NCBI RefSeq assembly: GCF_006171285.1
Contig: NZ_CP040895.1
Location: 1-64,000, forward strand
DNA length: 64,000 nt
From: Leclercia adecarboxylata
Lineage (GTDB): Bacteria > Pseudomonadota > Gammaproteobacteria > Enterobacterales > Enterobacteriaceae
Direction of reading: 5' to 3'
Part shown: piece after piece, positions 44,415 through 54,536 of the stretch
Layout of the letters: the number at the start of each line of letters is the position of its first letter
How positions within the stretch are numbered: the stretch's first letter is position 1
Program-made: the position numbers and the translations under genes
Notes under the pieces: model-generated
What the model was told of the DNA's origin: nothing
The model's input: only the letters and a program-made list of their open reading frames with translations
The model's database searches: none

Positions 44415-45234
44415 GGCACTGTTGCAAATAGTCGGTGGTGATAAACTTATCATCCCCTTTTGCTGATGGAGCTGCACATGAACCCATTCAAAGGCCGGCA
44501 TTTTCAGCGTGACATCATTCTGTGGGCCGTACGCTGGTACTGCAAATACGGCATCAGTTACCGTGAGCTGCAGGAGATGCTGGCTGAACGCGGAGTGAAT
44601 GTCGATCACTCCACGATTTACCGCTGGGTTCAGCGTTATGCGCCTGAAATGGAAAAACGGCTGCGCTGGTACTGGCGTAACCCTTCCGATCTTTGCCCGT
44701 GGCACATGGATGAAACCTACGTGAAGGTCAATGGCCGCTGGGCGTATCTGTACCGGGCCGTCGACAGCCGGGGCCGCACTGTCGATTTTTATCTCTCCTC
44801 CCGTCGTAACAGCAAAGCTGCATACCGGTTTCTGGGTAAAATCCTCAACAACGTGAAGAAGTGGCAGATCCCGCGATTCATCAACACGGATAAAGCGCCC
44901 GCCTATGGTCGCGCGCTTGCTCTGCTCAAACGCGAAGGCCGGTGCCCGTCTGACGTTGAACACCGACAGATTAAGTACCGGAACAACGTGATTGAATGCG
45001 ATCATGGCAAACTGAAACGGATAATCGGCGCCACGCTGGGATTTAAATCCATGAAGACGGCTTACGCCACCATCAAAGGTATTGAGGTGATGCGTGCACT
45101 ACGCAAAGGCCAGGCCTCAGCATTTTATTATGGTGATCCCCTGGGCGAAATGCGCCTGGTAAGCAGAGTTTTTGAAATGTAAGGCCTTTGAATAAGACAA
45201 AAGGCTGCCTCATCGCTAACTTTGCAACAGTGCC
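44415..45234 (+). mobile_element. IS26: IS26 copy 4
   Basis: An 820-bp IS26. Right flank 45235-45242 is TTCTACGG, the same 8 bp as the left flank of copy 1 (2925-2932). Left flank AACTCTTT belongs to the IS5075-like fragment. Copies 1 and 4 therefore bound one insertion in intI1. Confidence 0.98.
44478..45182 (+). CDS. tnpA: IS26 transposase (copy 4)
   Basis: The same intact 234-residue IS6-family DDE transposase as copy 1, plus strand. Confidence 0.97.
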   Translation: MNPFKGRHFQRDIILWAVRWYCKYGISYRELQEMLAERGVNVDHSTIYRWVQRYAPEMEKRLRWYWRNPSDLCPWHMDETYVKVNGRWAYLYRAVDSRGRTVDFYLSSRRNSKAAYRFLGKILNNVKKWQIPRFINTDKAPAYGRALALLKREGRCPSDVEHRQIKYRNNVIECDHGKLKRIIGATLGFKSMKTAYATIKGIEVMRALRKGQASAFYYGDPLGEMRLVSRVFEM

Positions 45235-46032
45235 TTCTACGGCACGTTTGAAGGCGCGCTGAAAGGTCTGGTCATACATGTGATGGCGACGCACGACACC
45301 GCTCCGTGGATCGGTCGAATGCGTGTGCTGCGCAAAAACCCAGAACCACGGCCAGGAATGCCCGGCGCGCGGATACTTCCGCTCAAGGGCGTCGGGAAGC
45401 GCAACGCCGCTGCGGCCCTCGGCCTGGTCCTTCAGCCACCATGCCCGTGCACGCGACAGCTGCTCGCGCAGGCTGGGTGCCAAGCTCTCGGGTAACATCA
45501 AGGCCCGATCCTTGGAGCCCTTGCCCTCCCGCACGATGATCGTGCCGTGATCGAAATCCAGATCCTTGACCCGCAGTTGCAAACCCTCACTGATCCGCAT
45601 GCCCGTTCCATACAGAAGCTGGGCGAACAAACGATGCTCGCCTTCCAGAAAACCGAGGATGCGAACCACTTCATCCGGGGTCAGCACCACCGGCAAGCGC
45701 CGCGACGGCCGAGGTCTTCCGATCTCCTGAAGCCAGGGCAGATCCGTGCACAGCACCTTGCCGTAGAAGAACAGCAAGGCCGCCAATGCCTGACGATGCG
45801 TGGAGACCGAAACCTTGCGCTCGTTCGCCAGCCAGGACAGAAATGCCTCGACTTCGCTGCTGCCCAAGGTTGCCGGGTGACGCACACCGTGGAAACGGAT
45901 GAAGGCACGAACCCAGTGGACATAAGCCTGTTCGGTTGGTAAGCTGTAATGCAAGTAGCGTATGCGCTCACGCAACTGGTCCAGAACCTTGACCGAACGC
46001 AGCGGTGGTAACGGCGCAGTGGCGGTTTTCAT
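45235..46032 (-). pseudogene. intI1: 5' part of class 1 integrase gene, cut by IS26
   Basis: Encodes IntI1 from [20 protein letters not shown] to [17 protein letters not shown], about residues 1-266, with the catalytic Arg region ([20 protein letters not shown]). The last third, with HxxR and Tyr, is at 2709-2932. The integrase is P32/H39 at the two positions that co-vary with the Pc promoter type. No active integrase can be made, so the cassette array is frozen unless another IntI1 is present. Confidence 0.95.
45917..45945 (+). promoter_or_regulatory. Pc: Integron promoter PcW with TGN extended -10
   Basis: TGGACA (45917-45922), 17-bp spacer, TAAGCT (45940-45945): the weak Pc variant. The two bases TG just upstream of the -10 (TGGTAAGCT) give the extended -10 form known to raise PcW activity. 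It points to blaIMP. P2 is inactive: between TTGTTA and TACAGT (about 46036-46062) there are only 14 bases, without the GGG insertion. Confidence 0.9.
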
Positions 46033-46103
46033 GGCTTGTTATGACTGTTTTTTTGTACAGTCTATGCCTCGGGCATCCAAGCAGCAAGCGCGTTACGCCG
46101 TGG

Positions 46104-46168
46104 GTCGATGTTTGATGTTATGGAGCAGCAACGATGTTACGCAGCAGGGCAGTCGCCCTAAAACAAAG
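46104..46168 (+). other. attI1: attI1 recombination site
   Basis: The region before the cassette has the usual attI1 sequence with GTTATGGAGCAGCAACGATG and GTTACGCAGCAGGGCAGTCG, ending at AAACAAAG, where the blaIMP cassette joins (TTAGAAAAG). Confidence 0.88.
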
Positions 46169-46172
46169 TTAG

Positions 46173-46925
<753 letters not shown>

Positions 46926-47014
46926 ATTTCTAATCGGGTAGCCGGAGGTATCTAGCCTCCAGCCCCCACACCACCCTGCATGCGGCTCCGCACAGGGCGG
47001 TTCATTTAGAACTC

Positions 47015-48364
47015 CTAACCTGTTATTTGGCTAGGATAATGAACTGCAATCCATCCATCTCTTAGTGAATACAATCCAGCTTTCTCTAGGTACTCGTTAC
47101 TCAGCGCTTGCTGTATGCCTGGCGTTTTCGAACTACGCCAAGGGCCTTTACTTGTGAGTCCACAAGCAACGGCAGCTTGGATCCTGACACCTCGTTTAAG
47201 TAGGTTCTGCACCTTAGTCCGTGGTTTTCGCCACTGACGCCAGTAGCACATACGCACTCGGCGACGGATCCAGTGGTCTAAATCGACGCAACCTTGATAA
47301 GCGTTGGCTATGCCAAAGTAATTGATCCAACCTTGCATATATTGCCGCAGTTTAAACAGTTGATAGCTCATGCTGACTCCCCAATTGCGGTTCGTCAGTC
47401 GTCGTATCTTTTGTTTGAAAACGTGCAACGTGTTGGCATGCCATTGGATCTTTCCTCGGTTAAAGGTGAAGCCAAGGAACTTGCTTTGACCTACCTTAAC
47501 TACTTGGCTTTTATGCTCGTTAACGATCAGTTTTAGCTTCGTACCAAGATAATGAGTAATACTCTTGAGAACACGTTCTCCCGCCCGTTGAGACTTCACC
47601 AAGATGATAAAGTCATCAGCGTAGCGGGCGAAGTGATGTCCTCGGCTTTCCAATTCTTTATCCAAACTATCCAGCATGATGTTTGATAATAAGGGTGAGA
47701 GTGGGCCGCCCTGAGGTACACCTTCGAAGCTTGCTTCAAATTGGTCGTTGACCATGACGCCCGCTCGCAGGTATTTGCCAATAAGCGCTAGCAGACGCTT
47801 ATCCTGCACCTTACTCCTTAACTGAGTCATCAACAGATCGTGGTTGACGCGGTCAAAGAACTTGGACAGATCAACATCAACGGCAAATTTGCGCTTCTGT
47901 TTGATGATATTCCTGACTTGTAGTACCGCCTGCTGGGCGTTTCTGTTCGGCCTAAAGCCGAAGCTATTGACTGAAAAGTAGGGGTCAAACAACGGCGTGA
48001 GTATCTGAGCGATTGCTTGTTGTATCACACGATCAATCACGGTGGGGATCCCCAATTTGCGTTTACCGCCATCGGGTTTATCGATCTCCACGCGCCTGAC
48101 CGCTGAGGGTTGATATTCTCCTCGCTCAAGCTGAGATTTACACTGTTGCCAGCCGCCTTGTTGCATCCAGCGCGGGAAGGCTTCGATGGTCATGCCATCG
48201 ATACCCGACGCGCCTTTATTGGCTTTCACTTGTCGCCAAGCTCGGTGTAGATTCTCAGGTTCGAGTAGTTGCGGAAATAGATTGCTGCTGAAGGCTGGTT
48301 GCGGGCTAATACGCTGTTGATAGTAATCGTCTGACGACGTAGTGAGTACCGACAAGTTTGGCAA
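47015..48364 (-). CDS. ltrA: Group II intron reverse transcriptase/maturase 3
   Basis: A 449-residue LtrA-type protein. Blocks: ANKGASGIDGMTIEAFPRW, IDKPDGGKRKLGIPTVIDRV, FDPYFSVNSFGFRPNRNAQQ, VPQGGPLSPLLSNIMLDSLD, active site RYADDFIILVKS, maturase LRQYMQGWINYFGIA. It lacks an HNH domain. The start at 48364 is about 60 bp from the inserted IS element. Full length, so the protein could be functional, though the intron RNA is interrupted. Confidence 0.93.
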   Translation of the reverse strand: MPNLSVLTTSSDDYYQQRISPQPAFSSNLFPQLLEPENLHRAWRQVKANKGASGIDGMTIEAFPRWMQQGGWQQCKSQLERGEYQPSAVRRVEIDKPDGGKRKLGIPTVIDRVIQQAIAQILTPLFDPYFSVNSFGFRPNRNAQQAVLQVRNIIKQKRKFAVDVDLSKFFDRVNHDLLMTQLRSKVQDKRLLALIGKYLRAGVMVNDQFEASFEGVPQGGPLSPLLSNIMLDSLDKELESRGHHFARYADDFIILVKSQRAGERVLKSITHYLGTKLKLIVNEHKSQVVKVGQSKFLGFTFNRGKIQWHANTLHVFKQKIRRLTNRNWGVSMSYQLFKLRQYMQGWINYFGIANAYQGCVDLDHWIRRRVRMCYWRQWRKPRTKVQNLLKRGVRIQAAVACGLTSKGPWRSSKTPGIQQALSNEYLEKAGLYSLRDGWIAVHYPSQITG

Positions 48365-48497
48365 GACTCCTCCTTCTTCTAAATGTTCAGGCCTTCACCA
48401 TATCCCATCCATTACGATAGGCGTTGTGACCTGCTCCCCGTTGATTAATACACCCCGATGTTAGTAATGTCTTCATAAGCCACATGAGGACATCCCC

Positions 48498-48761
48498 ATG
48501 AAGAAGCGTTTTTCCGACGAACAGATCATCAGTATTCTCCGCGAAGCGGAAGCCGGAGTTTCTGCCCGCGAGCTCTGCCGTAAGCACGCCATTTCAGATG
48601 CCACCTTTTACACCTGGCGCAAGAAGTATGGCGGTATGGAGGTGCCCGAGGTTAAGCGGCTTAAATCTCTTGAAGAGGAGAACGCCCGCCTCAAGAAGCT
48701 ACTTGCCGAAGCCATGCTGGATAAGGAGGCACTTCAGGTGGCTCTGGGGCGAAAGTACTGA
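48498..48761 (+). CDS. IS3-family OrfA
   Basis: An 87-residue Orf[21 protein letters not shown], helix-turn-helix [20 protein letters not shown], and a heptad-rich end ([20 protein letters not shown]). A frameshift into OrfB is expected near its end. Confidence 0.9.
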   Translation: MKKRFSDEQIISILREAEAGVSARELCRKHAISDATFYTWRKKYGGMEVPEVKRLKSLEEENARLKKLLAEAMLDKEALQVALGRKY

Positions 48762-48793
48762 CGACAGGCCAGAAGCGGGAAGCCGTTGAGTTT

Positions 48794-49618
48794 ATGTGTG
48801 ATGCGACCGGTCTGTCGCAACGTCGTGCCTGCAGGCTTACAGGTTTGTCTCTGTCGACCTGCCGCTATGAGGCTCAGCGTCCGGCAGCTGATGCGCTTTT
48901 ATCAGGGCGCATCACTGAGCTGGCACTGGAGCGCAGGCGTTTTGGCTACCGCCGCATCTGGCAGCTGCTGCGTCGGGAGGGCCTTCGCGTCAATCACAAG
49001 CGGGTATACCGTATTTACCACCTTAATGGACTGAGCGTAAAACGCAGACGACGCCGTAAAGGGCTGGCAACCGAACGGTTTCCGCTTCTGCGCCCGGATG
49101 CGCCGAACCTGACATGGTCGATGGATTTCGTTATGGACGCACTGGCCAACGGCCGGAGGATCAAGTGCCTGACCTGTGTGGATGATTTCACGAAGGAGTG
49201 TCTGACGATCACCACTGCTTTCGGTATTTCAGGCGTTCAGGTCACGCGTATTCTGGACAGCATCGCGCTGTTTAGGGGCTATCCGGCGACAATAAGAACC
49301 GATCAAGGCCCGGAATTTACCTGCCGCGCGCTCGATCAATGGGCCTTTGAGCATGGTGTGGAACTACGTCTTGTCCAGCCAGGTAAGCCAACGCAGAACG
49401 GATTTATTGAGAGTTTTAACGGACGCTTTCGCGATGAGTGTCTGAATGAACACTGGTTCAGCGATATTCTTCATGCCCGGAAAACGATTAATGACTGGCG
49501 GCAGGACTATAACGAGTGCCGTCCCCATTCATCGCTGGATTACCAGACACCAGCTGAATTCGCAACGGACTGGCGAAACAGGAAATATGAAGAAAAACCA
49601 ACCGACATTACTAACTGA
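48794..49618 (+). CDS. IS3-family OrfB transposase
   Basis: A 274-residue integrase-core protein with HTH_21 region [22 protein letters not shown] and DDE residues in [12 protein letters not shown] (Asp), [15 protein letters not shown] (Asp) and [20 protein letters not shown] (Glu). Its frame is open upstream to about 48758, so the active enzyme is the OrfAB fusion. Intact. Confidence 0.92.
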   Translation: MCDATGLSQRRACRLTGLSLSTCRYEAQRPAADALLSGRITELALERRRFGYRRIWQLLRREGLRVNHKRVYRIYHLNGLSVKRRRRRKGLATERFPLLRPDAPNLTWSMDFVMDALANGRRIKCLTCVDDFTKECLTITTAFGISGVQVTRILDSIALFRGYPATIRTDQGPEFTCRALDQWAFEHGVELRLVQPGKPTQNGFIESFNGRFRDECLNEHWFSDILHARKTINDWRQDYNECRPHSSLDYQTPAEFATDWRNRKYEEKPTDITN

Positions 49619-50106
49619 AGGTTGTATCTAATCCTGGGGGCAGGTCAGTTGGGCTACTATGCCGTCTGCTGACTTCTGCTTAATCACATGCCGAGTTGCC
49701 CCGTCATGCGCTATCGGTTTTCATCTAATTCGCTCTTTCCAGTTGATGAAATTGAAAAGCCAAGACACTTGTAGACCAGAGCCTTACTGGTTAATGACCG
49801 ATCGCATGCTAAGCAGATCTCCCCAGATAAGGACATGAACTTTCTTTGCACTGCTGCATCATTTACGGTGGCCGTTAGATCACGTGGTTTCGTCGTCTTG
49901 TGCCAACTCACCTTCAGCCTACGCCTCATATGATGTTCTTGTTCATCAGCTCGCAAATTTGCTAGCGGCTTCCTTCAGACCGCCCCTCACGGGTAAGCCC
50001 TTGCCATTCGCTAGTAGTTAACGTTTAATAACAGCATGTTATCGAACGGTGACCTTCCTACAGAGGACTTTCACCTCATTAGTTCATGCCCATGCTGGGC
50101 GTACAC

Positions 50107-50179
50107 AAAGCTATGCAATCGACGGCAAAAAGCTTCGTTCGCTTCGCGCACTACGCCTTTTCCGCGATTGATAGCGACG
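50107..50179 (+). other. attC: Remaining part of the blaIMP cassette attC site
   Basis: After the intron 5' end come AAAGCTATGCAATCG and GCGATTGATAGC, complementary arms of an attC hairpin, and the final core G|TTATGT at 50179-50185. The other end of the site lies before the intron at about 46926-46932. Confidence 0.65.
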
Positions 50180-50195
50180 TTATGTGAATATTGAA

Positions 50196-50342
50196 ATGAG
50201 CATTCCAAAGAAAGGAAGTAGAAAAATTATCGTGGGCGAAAATGAGTTTTTGTGGCTCATTAGGTCAAAACTCACATATTCGCAGGACTGTTTAGGTACA
50301 GAAATGACTGCGGTCGTTGAACCGGATGCCGGTCCTCACTGA
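50196..50342 (+). pseudogene. Partial second gene cassette, fused to mobC region
   Basis: Directly after the attC core a frame starts MSIPKKGSRKIIVGENEFLW and runs to LTYSQDCLGTEMTAVVE. The KKGSRKI start resembles small unknown proteins often found in integron cassettes. It stops soon after the join with mobC sequence near 50318-50325. Function unknown; the cassette is truncated. Confidence 0.6.
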
Positions 50343-50550
50343 TGAAGAAGTGAACACCGTACGGGAATCGTGCCGGCAGCTTGGAGCTATCGGCCGGAAC
50401 CTCAACCAGGTGGCCAGGGCCTTGAACATCGAGTTCAGGGAAAGTGACAAGCTCAAGCAAGAGGCCATCGAAAAACTGGCCGAACGGATCGACCAGCATT
50501 TGGACCATGTGTCTGAGCTGTTCGATAAGACCTGGAGCCGGTGGCACGAT
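50317..50550 (+). pseudogene. mobC: mobC fragment
   Basis: Encodes MPVLTDEEVNTVRESCRQLG, AIGRNLNQVARALNIEFRES and a helical end, the C-terminal half of a MobC relaxosome accessory protein with its conserved N-L-N-Q-x-A-R motif. It lacks its own start and is cut at the IRt end of the integron after TWSRWHDCHF. A DeltamobC piece next to IS6100 is a known feature of blaIMP-4 integrons of this kind. Confidence 0.82.
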
Positions 50551-50673
50551 TGTCATTTTCAGAAGACGACTGCACCAGTTGATTGGGCGTAATGGCTGTT
50601 GTGCAGCCAGCTCCTGACAGTTCAATATCAGAAGTGATCTGCACCAATCTCGACTATGCTCAATACTCGTGTG
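50551..50673 (+). repeat. IRt end of the integron, copy left of IS6100
   Basis: 123 bp starting with the 25-bp IRt (TGTCATTTTCAGAAGACGAC...), present as an exact inverted copy at 51583-51705. Such inverted IRt ends around IS6100 are typical of class 1 integrons without tni genes. Confidence 0.92.
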
Positions 50674-51553
50674 GGCTCTGTTGCAAAAATCGTGAAGCTT
50701 GAGCATGCTTGGCGGAGATTGGACGGACGGAACGATGACGGATTTCAAGTGGCGCCATTTCCAGGGTGATGTGATCCTGTGGGCGGTGCGCTGGTATTGT
50801 CGCTATCCGATCAGCTATCGCGACCTTGAGGAAATGCTGGCGGAACGCGGCATTTCGGTCGACCATACGACGATCTATCGCTGGGTCCAGTGCTACGCCC
50901 CGGAGATGGAGAAGCGGCTGCGCTGGTTCTGGCGGCGTGGCTTTGATCCGAGCTGGCGCCTGGATGAAACCTACGTCAAGGTGCGGGGCAAGTGGACCTA
51001 CCTGTACCGGGCAGTCGACAAGCGGGGCGACACGATCGATTTCTACCTGTCGCCGACCCGCAGCGCCAAGGCAGCGAAGCGGTTCCTGGGCAAGGCCCTG
51101 CGAGGCCTGAAGCACTGGGAAAAGCCTGCCACGCTCAATACCGACAAAGCGCCGAGCTATGGTGCAGCGATCACCGAATTGAAGCGCGAAGGAAAGCTGG
51201 ACCGGGAGACGGCCCACCGGCAGGTGAAGTATCTCAATAACGTGATCGAGGCCGATCACGGAAAGCTCAAGATACTGATCAAGCCGGTGCGCGGTTTCAA
51301 ATCGATCCCCACGGCCTATGCCACGATCAAGGGATTCGAAGTCATGCGAGCCCTGCGCAAAGGACAGGCTCGCCCCTGGTGCCTGCAGCCCGGCATCAGG
51401 GGCGAGGTGCGCCTTGTGGAGAGAGCTTTTGGCATTGGGCCCTCGGCGCTGACGGAGGCCATGGGCATGCTCAACCACCATTTCGCAGCAGCCGCCTGAT
51501 CGGCGCAGAGCGACAGCCTACCTCTGACTGCCGCCAATCTTTGCAACAGAGCC
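50674..51553 (+). mobile_element. IS6100: IS6100
   Basis: Exactly 880 bp with ends GGCTCTGTTGCAAA and TTTGCAACAGAGCC. An IS6-family element usual at the 3' end of class 1 integrons. It lies between inverted IRt copies. Confidence 0.97.
50735..51499 (+). CDS. tnpA: IS6100 transposase
   Basis: A 254-residue IS6-family DDE transposase starting MTDFKWRHFQGDVILWAVRW. Catalytic positions in LDETYVKVRGKW, NTDKAPSYGAAI and NNVIEADHGKLK. A longer frame begins 12 codons upstream but the family start is at 50735. Intact. Confidence 0.95.
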   Translation: MTDFKWRHFQGDVILWAVRWYCRYPISYRDLEEMLAERGISVDHTTIYRWVQCYAPEMEKRLRWFWRRGFDPSWRLDETYVKVRGKWTYLYRAVDKRGDTIDFYLSPTRSAKAAKRFLGKALRGLKHWEKPATLNTDKAPSYGAAITELKREGKLDRETAHRQVKYLNNVIEADHGKLKILIKPVRGFKSIPTAYATIKGFEVMRALRKGQARPWCLQPGIRGEVRLVERAFGIGPSALTEAMGMLNHHFAAAA

Positions 51554-51582
51554 TCCGTCGCCATGCTCACCTCGCTTTGGTG

Positions 51583-51705
51583 CACACGAGTATTGAGCAT
51601 AGTCGAGATTGGTGCAGATCACTTCTGATATTGAACTGTCAGGAGCTGGCTGCACAACAGCCATTACGCCCAATCAACTGGTGCAGTCGTCTTCTGAAAA
51701 TGACA
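51583..51705 (-). repeat. IRt end of the integron, outer copy
   Basis: An inverted exact copy of 50551-50673, ending with the 25-bp IRt at 51681-51705. The next five bases CTGTT (51706-51710) equal the five before IRi at 2502-2506, so this is the true outer end of the Tn402-like insertion. Confidence 0.93.
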
Positions 51706-51714
51706 CTGTTTGTA

Positions 51715-51720
51715 TATAAT
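51715..51720 (+). promoter_or_regulatory. -10 box of ecoRIIR next to the integron end
   Basis: A perfect TATAAT starts 10 bases after the integron end (51705), 46 bp before the ecoRIIR ATG. Any native -35 was moved 49 kb away by the insertion; the IRt now supplies TTCTGA at the corresponding place. Confidence 0.5.
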
Positions 51721-51765
51721 CATGAAAAAATGGTGAGTAGAGTTTCAGGGTAACAGGGGATGCTT

Positions 51766-52974
51766 ATGTCGGTTTTCCACAACTGGCTACTTGAGATCGC
51801 ATGTGAGAATTACTTCGTCTACATCAAACGCCTTTCCGCCAACGATACCGGCGCAACAGGTGGTCACCAGGTAGGGCTTTATATCCCTTCAGGTATCGTT
51901 GAAAAACTCTTTCCGTCTATCAACCATACCCGTGAACTGAACCCTTCGGTTTTTCTCACCGCACATGTGTCATCGCATGATTGCCCTGACAGCGAAGCCA
52001 GGGCAATTTATTATAACAGCCGTCATTTTGGTAAAACCCGGAATGAAAAAAGGATTACCCGCTGGGGTAGAGGCAGCCCACTTCAGGATCCTGAAAATAC
52101 AGGGGCTCTGACGCTCCTGGCTTTCAAGCTTGATGAGCAAGGGGGGGACTGTAAGGAAGTAAATATTTGGGTATGCGCCAGCACTGATGAAGAGGACGTC
52201 ATTGAGACCGCTATTGGTGAAGTTATACCCGGAGCGCTTATATCCGGCCCCGCAGGACAGATTCTAGGCGGACTATCTCTACAGCAAGCGCCAGTAAATC
52301 ATAAATATATTCTACCTGAAGACTGGCACCTGCGCTTTCCGTCGGGAAGTGAAATTATTCAGTATGCAGCCAGCCATTATGTGAAAAATTCCCTTGATCC
52401 GGATGAGCAACTTCTTGACCGCCGGCGCGTGGAGTACGACATATTTCTATTGGTTGAGGAACTGCATGTTCTGGATATCATCCGGAAAGGATTTGGCTCT
52501 GTGGATGAATTTATTGCGCTGGCCAATTCTGTCAGCAATCGCCGTAAATCCAGAGCCGGGAAGTCGCTGGAACTGCACCTGGAGCATCTATTCATTGAGC
52601 ACGGCCTGCGACACTTTGCGACGCAGGCCATCACAGAAGGTAATAAAAAACCCGATTTCCTTTTCCCTTCCGCAGGGGCTTACCACGATACTGAGTTTCC
52701 CGTAGAAAATCTGCGCATGCTGGCAGTCAAGACTACCTGTAAGGATCGCTGGCGTCAGATACTGAATGAGGCCGATAAAATTCATCAGGTGCATCTGTTT
52801 ACACTCCAGGAGGGAGTTTCTCTGGCTCAATATCGGGAGATGCGGGAGTCGGGTGTCAGATTGGTCGTGCCATCATCTCTGCACAAAAAATACCCGGAGG
52901 CGGTGAGAGCTGAGCTAATGACGCTAGGTGCGTTTATTGCTGAGCTGACAGGGCTTTACGCAGATATTCCATAG
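51766..52974 (+). CDS. ecoRIIR: EcoRII type IIE restriction endonuclease
   Basis: A 402-residue R.EcoRII, which cuts before CCWGG and needs a second site as effector. The start MSVFHNWLLEIACENYF (ATG 51766) is the known one; an ATG two codons earlier is in frame. The N-terminal half is the effector-binding domain and the C-terminal half the nuclease, with KPDFLFPS and LAVKTTCKDRWRQI giving the P-D...x-K catalytic pattern. EcoRII was first found on an IncN plasmid, which fits the backbone. Convergent with the methylase gene. It gives phage defence and kills cells that lose the plasmid. Confidence 0.95.
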   Translation: MSVFHNWLLEIACENYFVYIKRLSANDTGATGGHQVGLYIPSGIVEKLFPSINHTRELNPSVFLTAHVSSHDCPDSEARAIYYNSRHFGKTRNEKRITRWGRGSPLQDPENTGALTLLAFKLDEQGGDCKEVNIWVCASTDEEDVIETAIGEVIPGALISGPAGQILGGLSLQQAPVNHKYILPEDWHLRFPSGSEIIQYAASHYVKNSLDPDEQLLDRRRVEYDIFLLVEELHVLDIIRKGFGSVDEFIALANSVSNRRKSRAGKSLELHLEHLFIEHGLRHFATQAITEGNKKPDFLFPSAGAYHDTEFPVENLRMLAVKTTCKDRWRQILNEADKIHQVHLFTLQEGVSLAQYREMRESGVRLVVPSSLHKKYPEAVRAELMTLGAFIAELTGLYADIP

Positions 52975-53007
52975 ATTATCTCCCGGCATAAATACCGGGA
53001 GGAGCGA

Positions 53008-54441
53008 TCAGATTCGTTCAACCTTGCACGAATCGGCATTAACCGCTTTCAGGATATAAGGTTCAAGCAGTTTGGCTACGGCTTCAAACACGGGCACCAC
53101 TACGGAGTTACCGAACTGCCTGTACGACTGAGTGTCTGACACAGGAATGCGAAAAGGCCTGCCATCTACTTTTTCAAAACCCATAAGGCGCGCGCACTCT
53201 CGCGGAGTCAGCCTGCGGGGCCGATGCGCCTGATTTTCTTCGTTCGCGAAGTCTGTTTCACCTGTGGCCATATCCCAGCCACGGTCTATCAGAATTTCAG
53301 ACCCGTCTTTGTGATAGCGAGCAGAAAGCGTACGGGCAATGCTTTCTTTATTTTCAGGATTAACGAGGCCAAAACCGAATCCGTTACCCTTAGCTGCGTG
53401 CTTTTTGGCGTAGTTATAGAGATACTCCCAGAGTTTCGGCGTCAGTATATATTTGCTGTCAACCACGGGTTCCAGCAGTTCGCCAAATGACGGACGCTGT
53501 TCCGGATAAAAACGACTAATATCGCGCAGGGTAAAGCCCTGGTGAATGTTCAGATCACGGCGGAAACCGACCAAAACGATACGTTCTCGGTGCTGAGGTA
53601 AAAAGTGCTTTCCGTCGATAACTTTAGGATCGTTTTTGCCCATCTCAGCTGCATCCGCAACTTCATAGCCCAGTTCGTCGAGGGTATCCATGATGACTTT
53701 AAAGGTTTTACCCTTGTCATGGCTCTTCAGGTTTTTAACGTTTTCAAGAACAAAGATGGCAGGTTTTTTTGCGCGGATAATACGCGCCACATCGAAGAAA
53801 AGCGTTCCCTGAGCCTCACATTCGAAACCATGCGCGCGCCCGAGCGAGTTTTTCTTGCTTACGCCCGCAAGGCTAAACGGTTGACAGGGGAAACCTGCTA
53901 GAAGTACATCATGATCCGGCACATGCTCATTAATGTAAGCATAGGCATCGTTTTCAGGTACTTCAGGTTTATCACTGAGCGTGACTTCACGAATATCGAG
54001 ATTGAAAGTGTGTTCCTGAGCATCGTTAAACCAGTTAGCTTTATATGTGCGCACAGCCTCTTTATTCCATTCACTGGTAAAAACGCACTGGCCACCGATG
54101 GTTTCGAAGCCCTTCCGTATACCTCCAATCCCAGCAAACAGGTCAATAAACCGGAAGGCATAGTCAGGGTGATGTGCAGGCGCTTCCGGAAGCATTTTTC
54201 GTAGAAGTTCCTCTTCGGCTAACGTCAGCGTCTTAGGTGAGCACTTACCATTAATCCAGCGATTAAGAGTCTCGCGACTCCACTCATTTTTACCAACTTT
54301 TCTAAGCAGTTCAGCCACGTACTTCTGGTCATAGATTTCCAGCACCTGCCCGAGCAGCTTTTTATCATTTTCCTGTCGCAGTTGTTCTTCCGCTTCTGCT
54401 TTCTCAAGCAGATCCTGCGCCAGTAATTCAAATTCAGACAT
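53008..54441 (-). CDS. ecoRIIM: EcoRII DNA (cytosine-5) methyltransferase
   Basis: A 477-residue M.EcoRII starting [20 protein letters not shown] (ATG 54441); the frame extends 14 codons upstream but the known start is here. Motif [16 protein letters not shown], the catalytic loop [11 protein letters not shown] with Cys, motif [11 protein letters not shown], motif [16 protein letters not shown], target region, and motif [11 protein letters not shown] are all present. It methylates the inner C of CCWGG and protects host DNA. The N-terminal part has a helix-turn-helix ([20 protein letters not shown]), and it represses its own gene in the classical system. Confidence 0.95.
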
Positions 54442-54536
54442 ATTGCCTCCATTGGGTCTTATGGGTGAAACTGTATCACTCATTTGACCCAGATTGAATG
54501 TTTTTATCTGGATATTTAAACAGGTTTATTGTTAGG

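Larger units (their letters stand above)
48427..49647 (+). mobile_element. IS3-family element (IS407-group, IS1222/ISEhe3-like) inside the intron
   Basis: 1221 bp with ends TGACCTGCTCCCCGTTGAT and the matching TGACCTGCCCCCAGGATTAG on the other strand. The 4-bp duplication GTTG flanks it (48423-48426 and 49648-49651). It splits the intron between its 5' RNA domains and the reverse transcriptase gene. Confidence 0.88.
46933..50106 (-). mobile_element. Group IIC-attC intron in the blaIMP cassette (Kl.pn.I3-like)
   Basis: A group II intron in reverse orientation to blaIMP, inserted in the cassette attC site. The 5' end GTGTACGCCCAGCATGGGC is at 50106, the 3' end with ...CCCGAT at 46933 after a domain V/VI-like hairpin (GGCTGGAGGCTAGATACCTC). 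Without the 1221-bp IS inside, it is about 1.95 kb. Introns of this kind are known behind blaIMP-4. The RNA parts at 46933-47014 and 49648-50106 hold no other gene. Confidence 0.85.
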
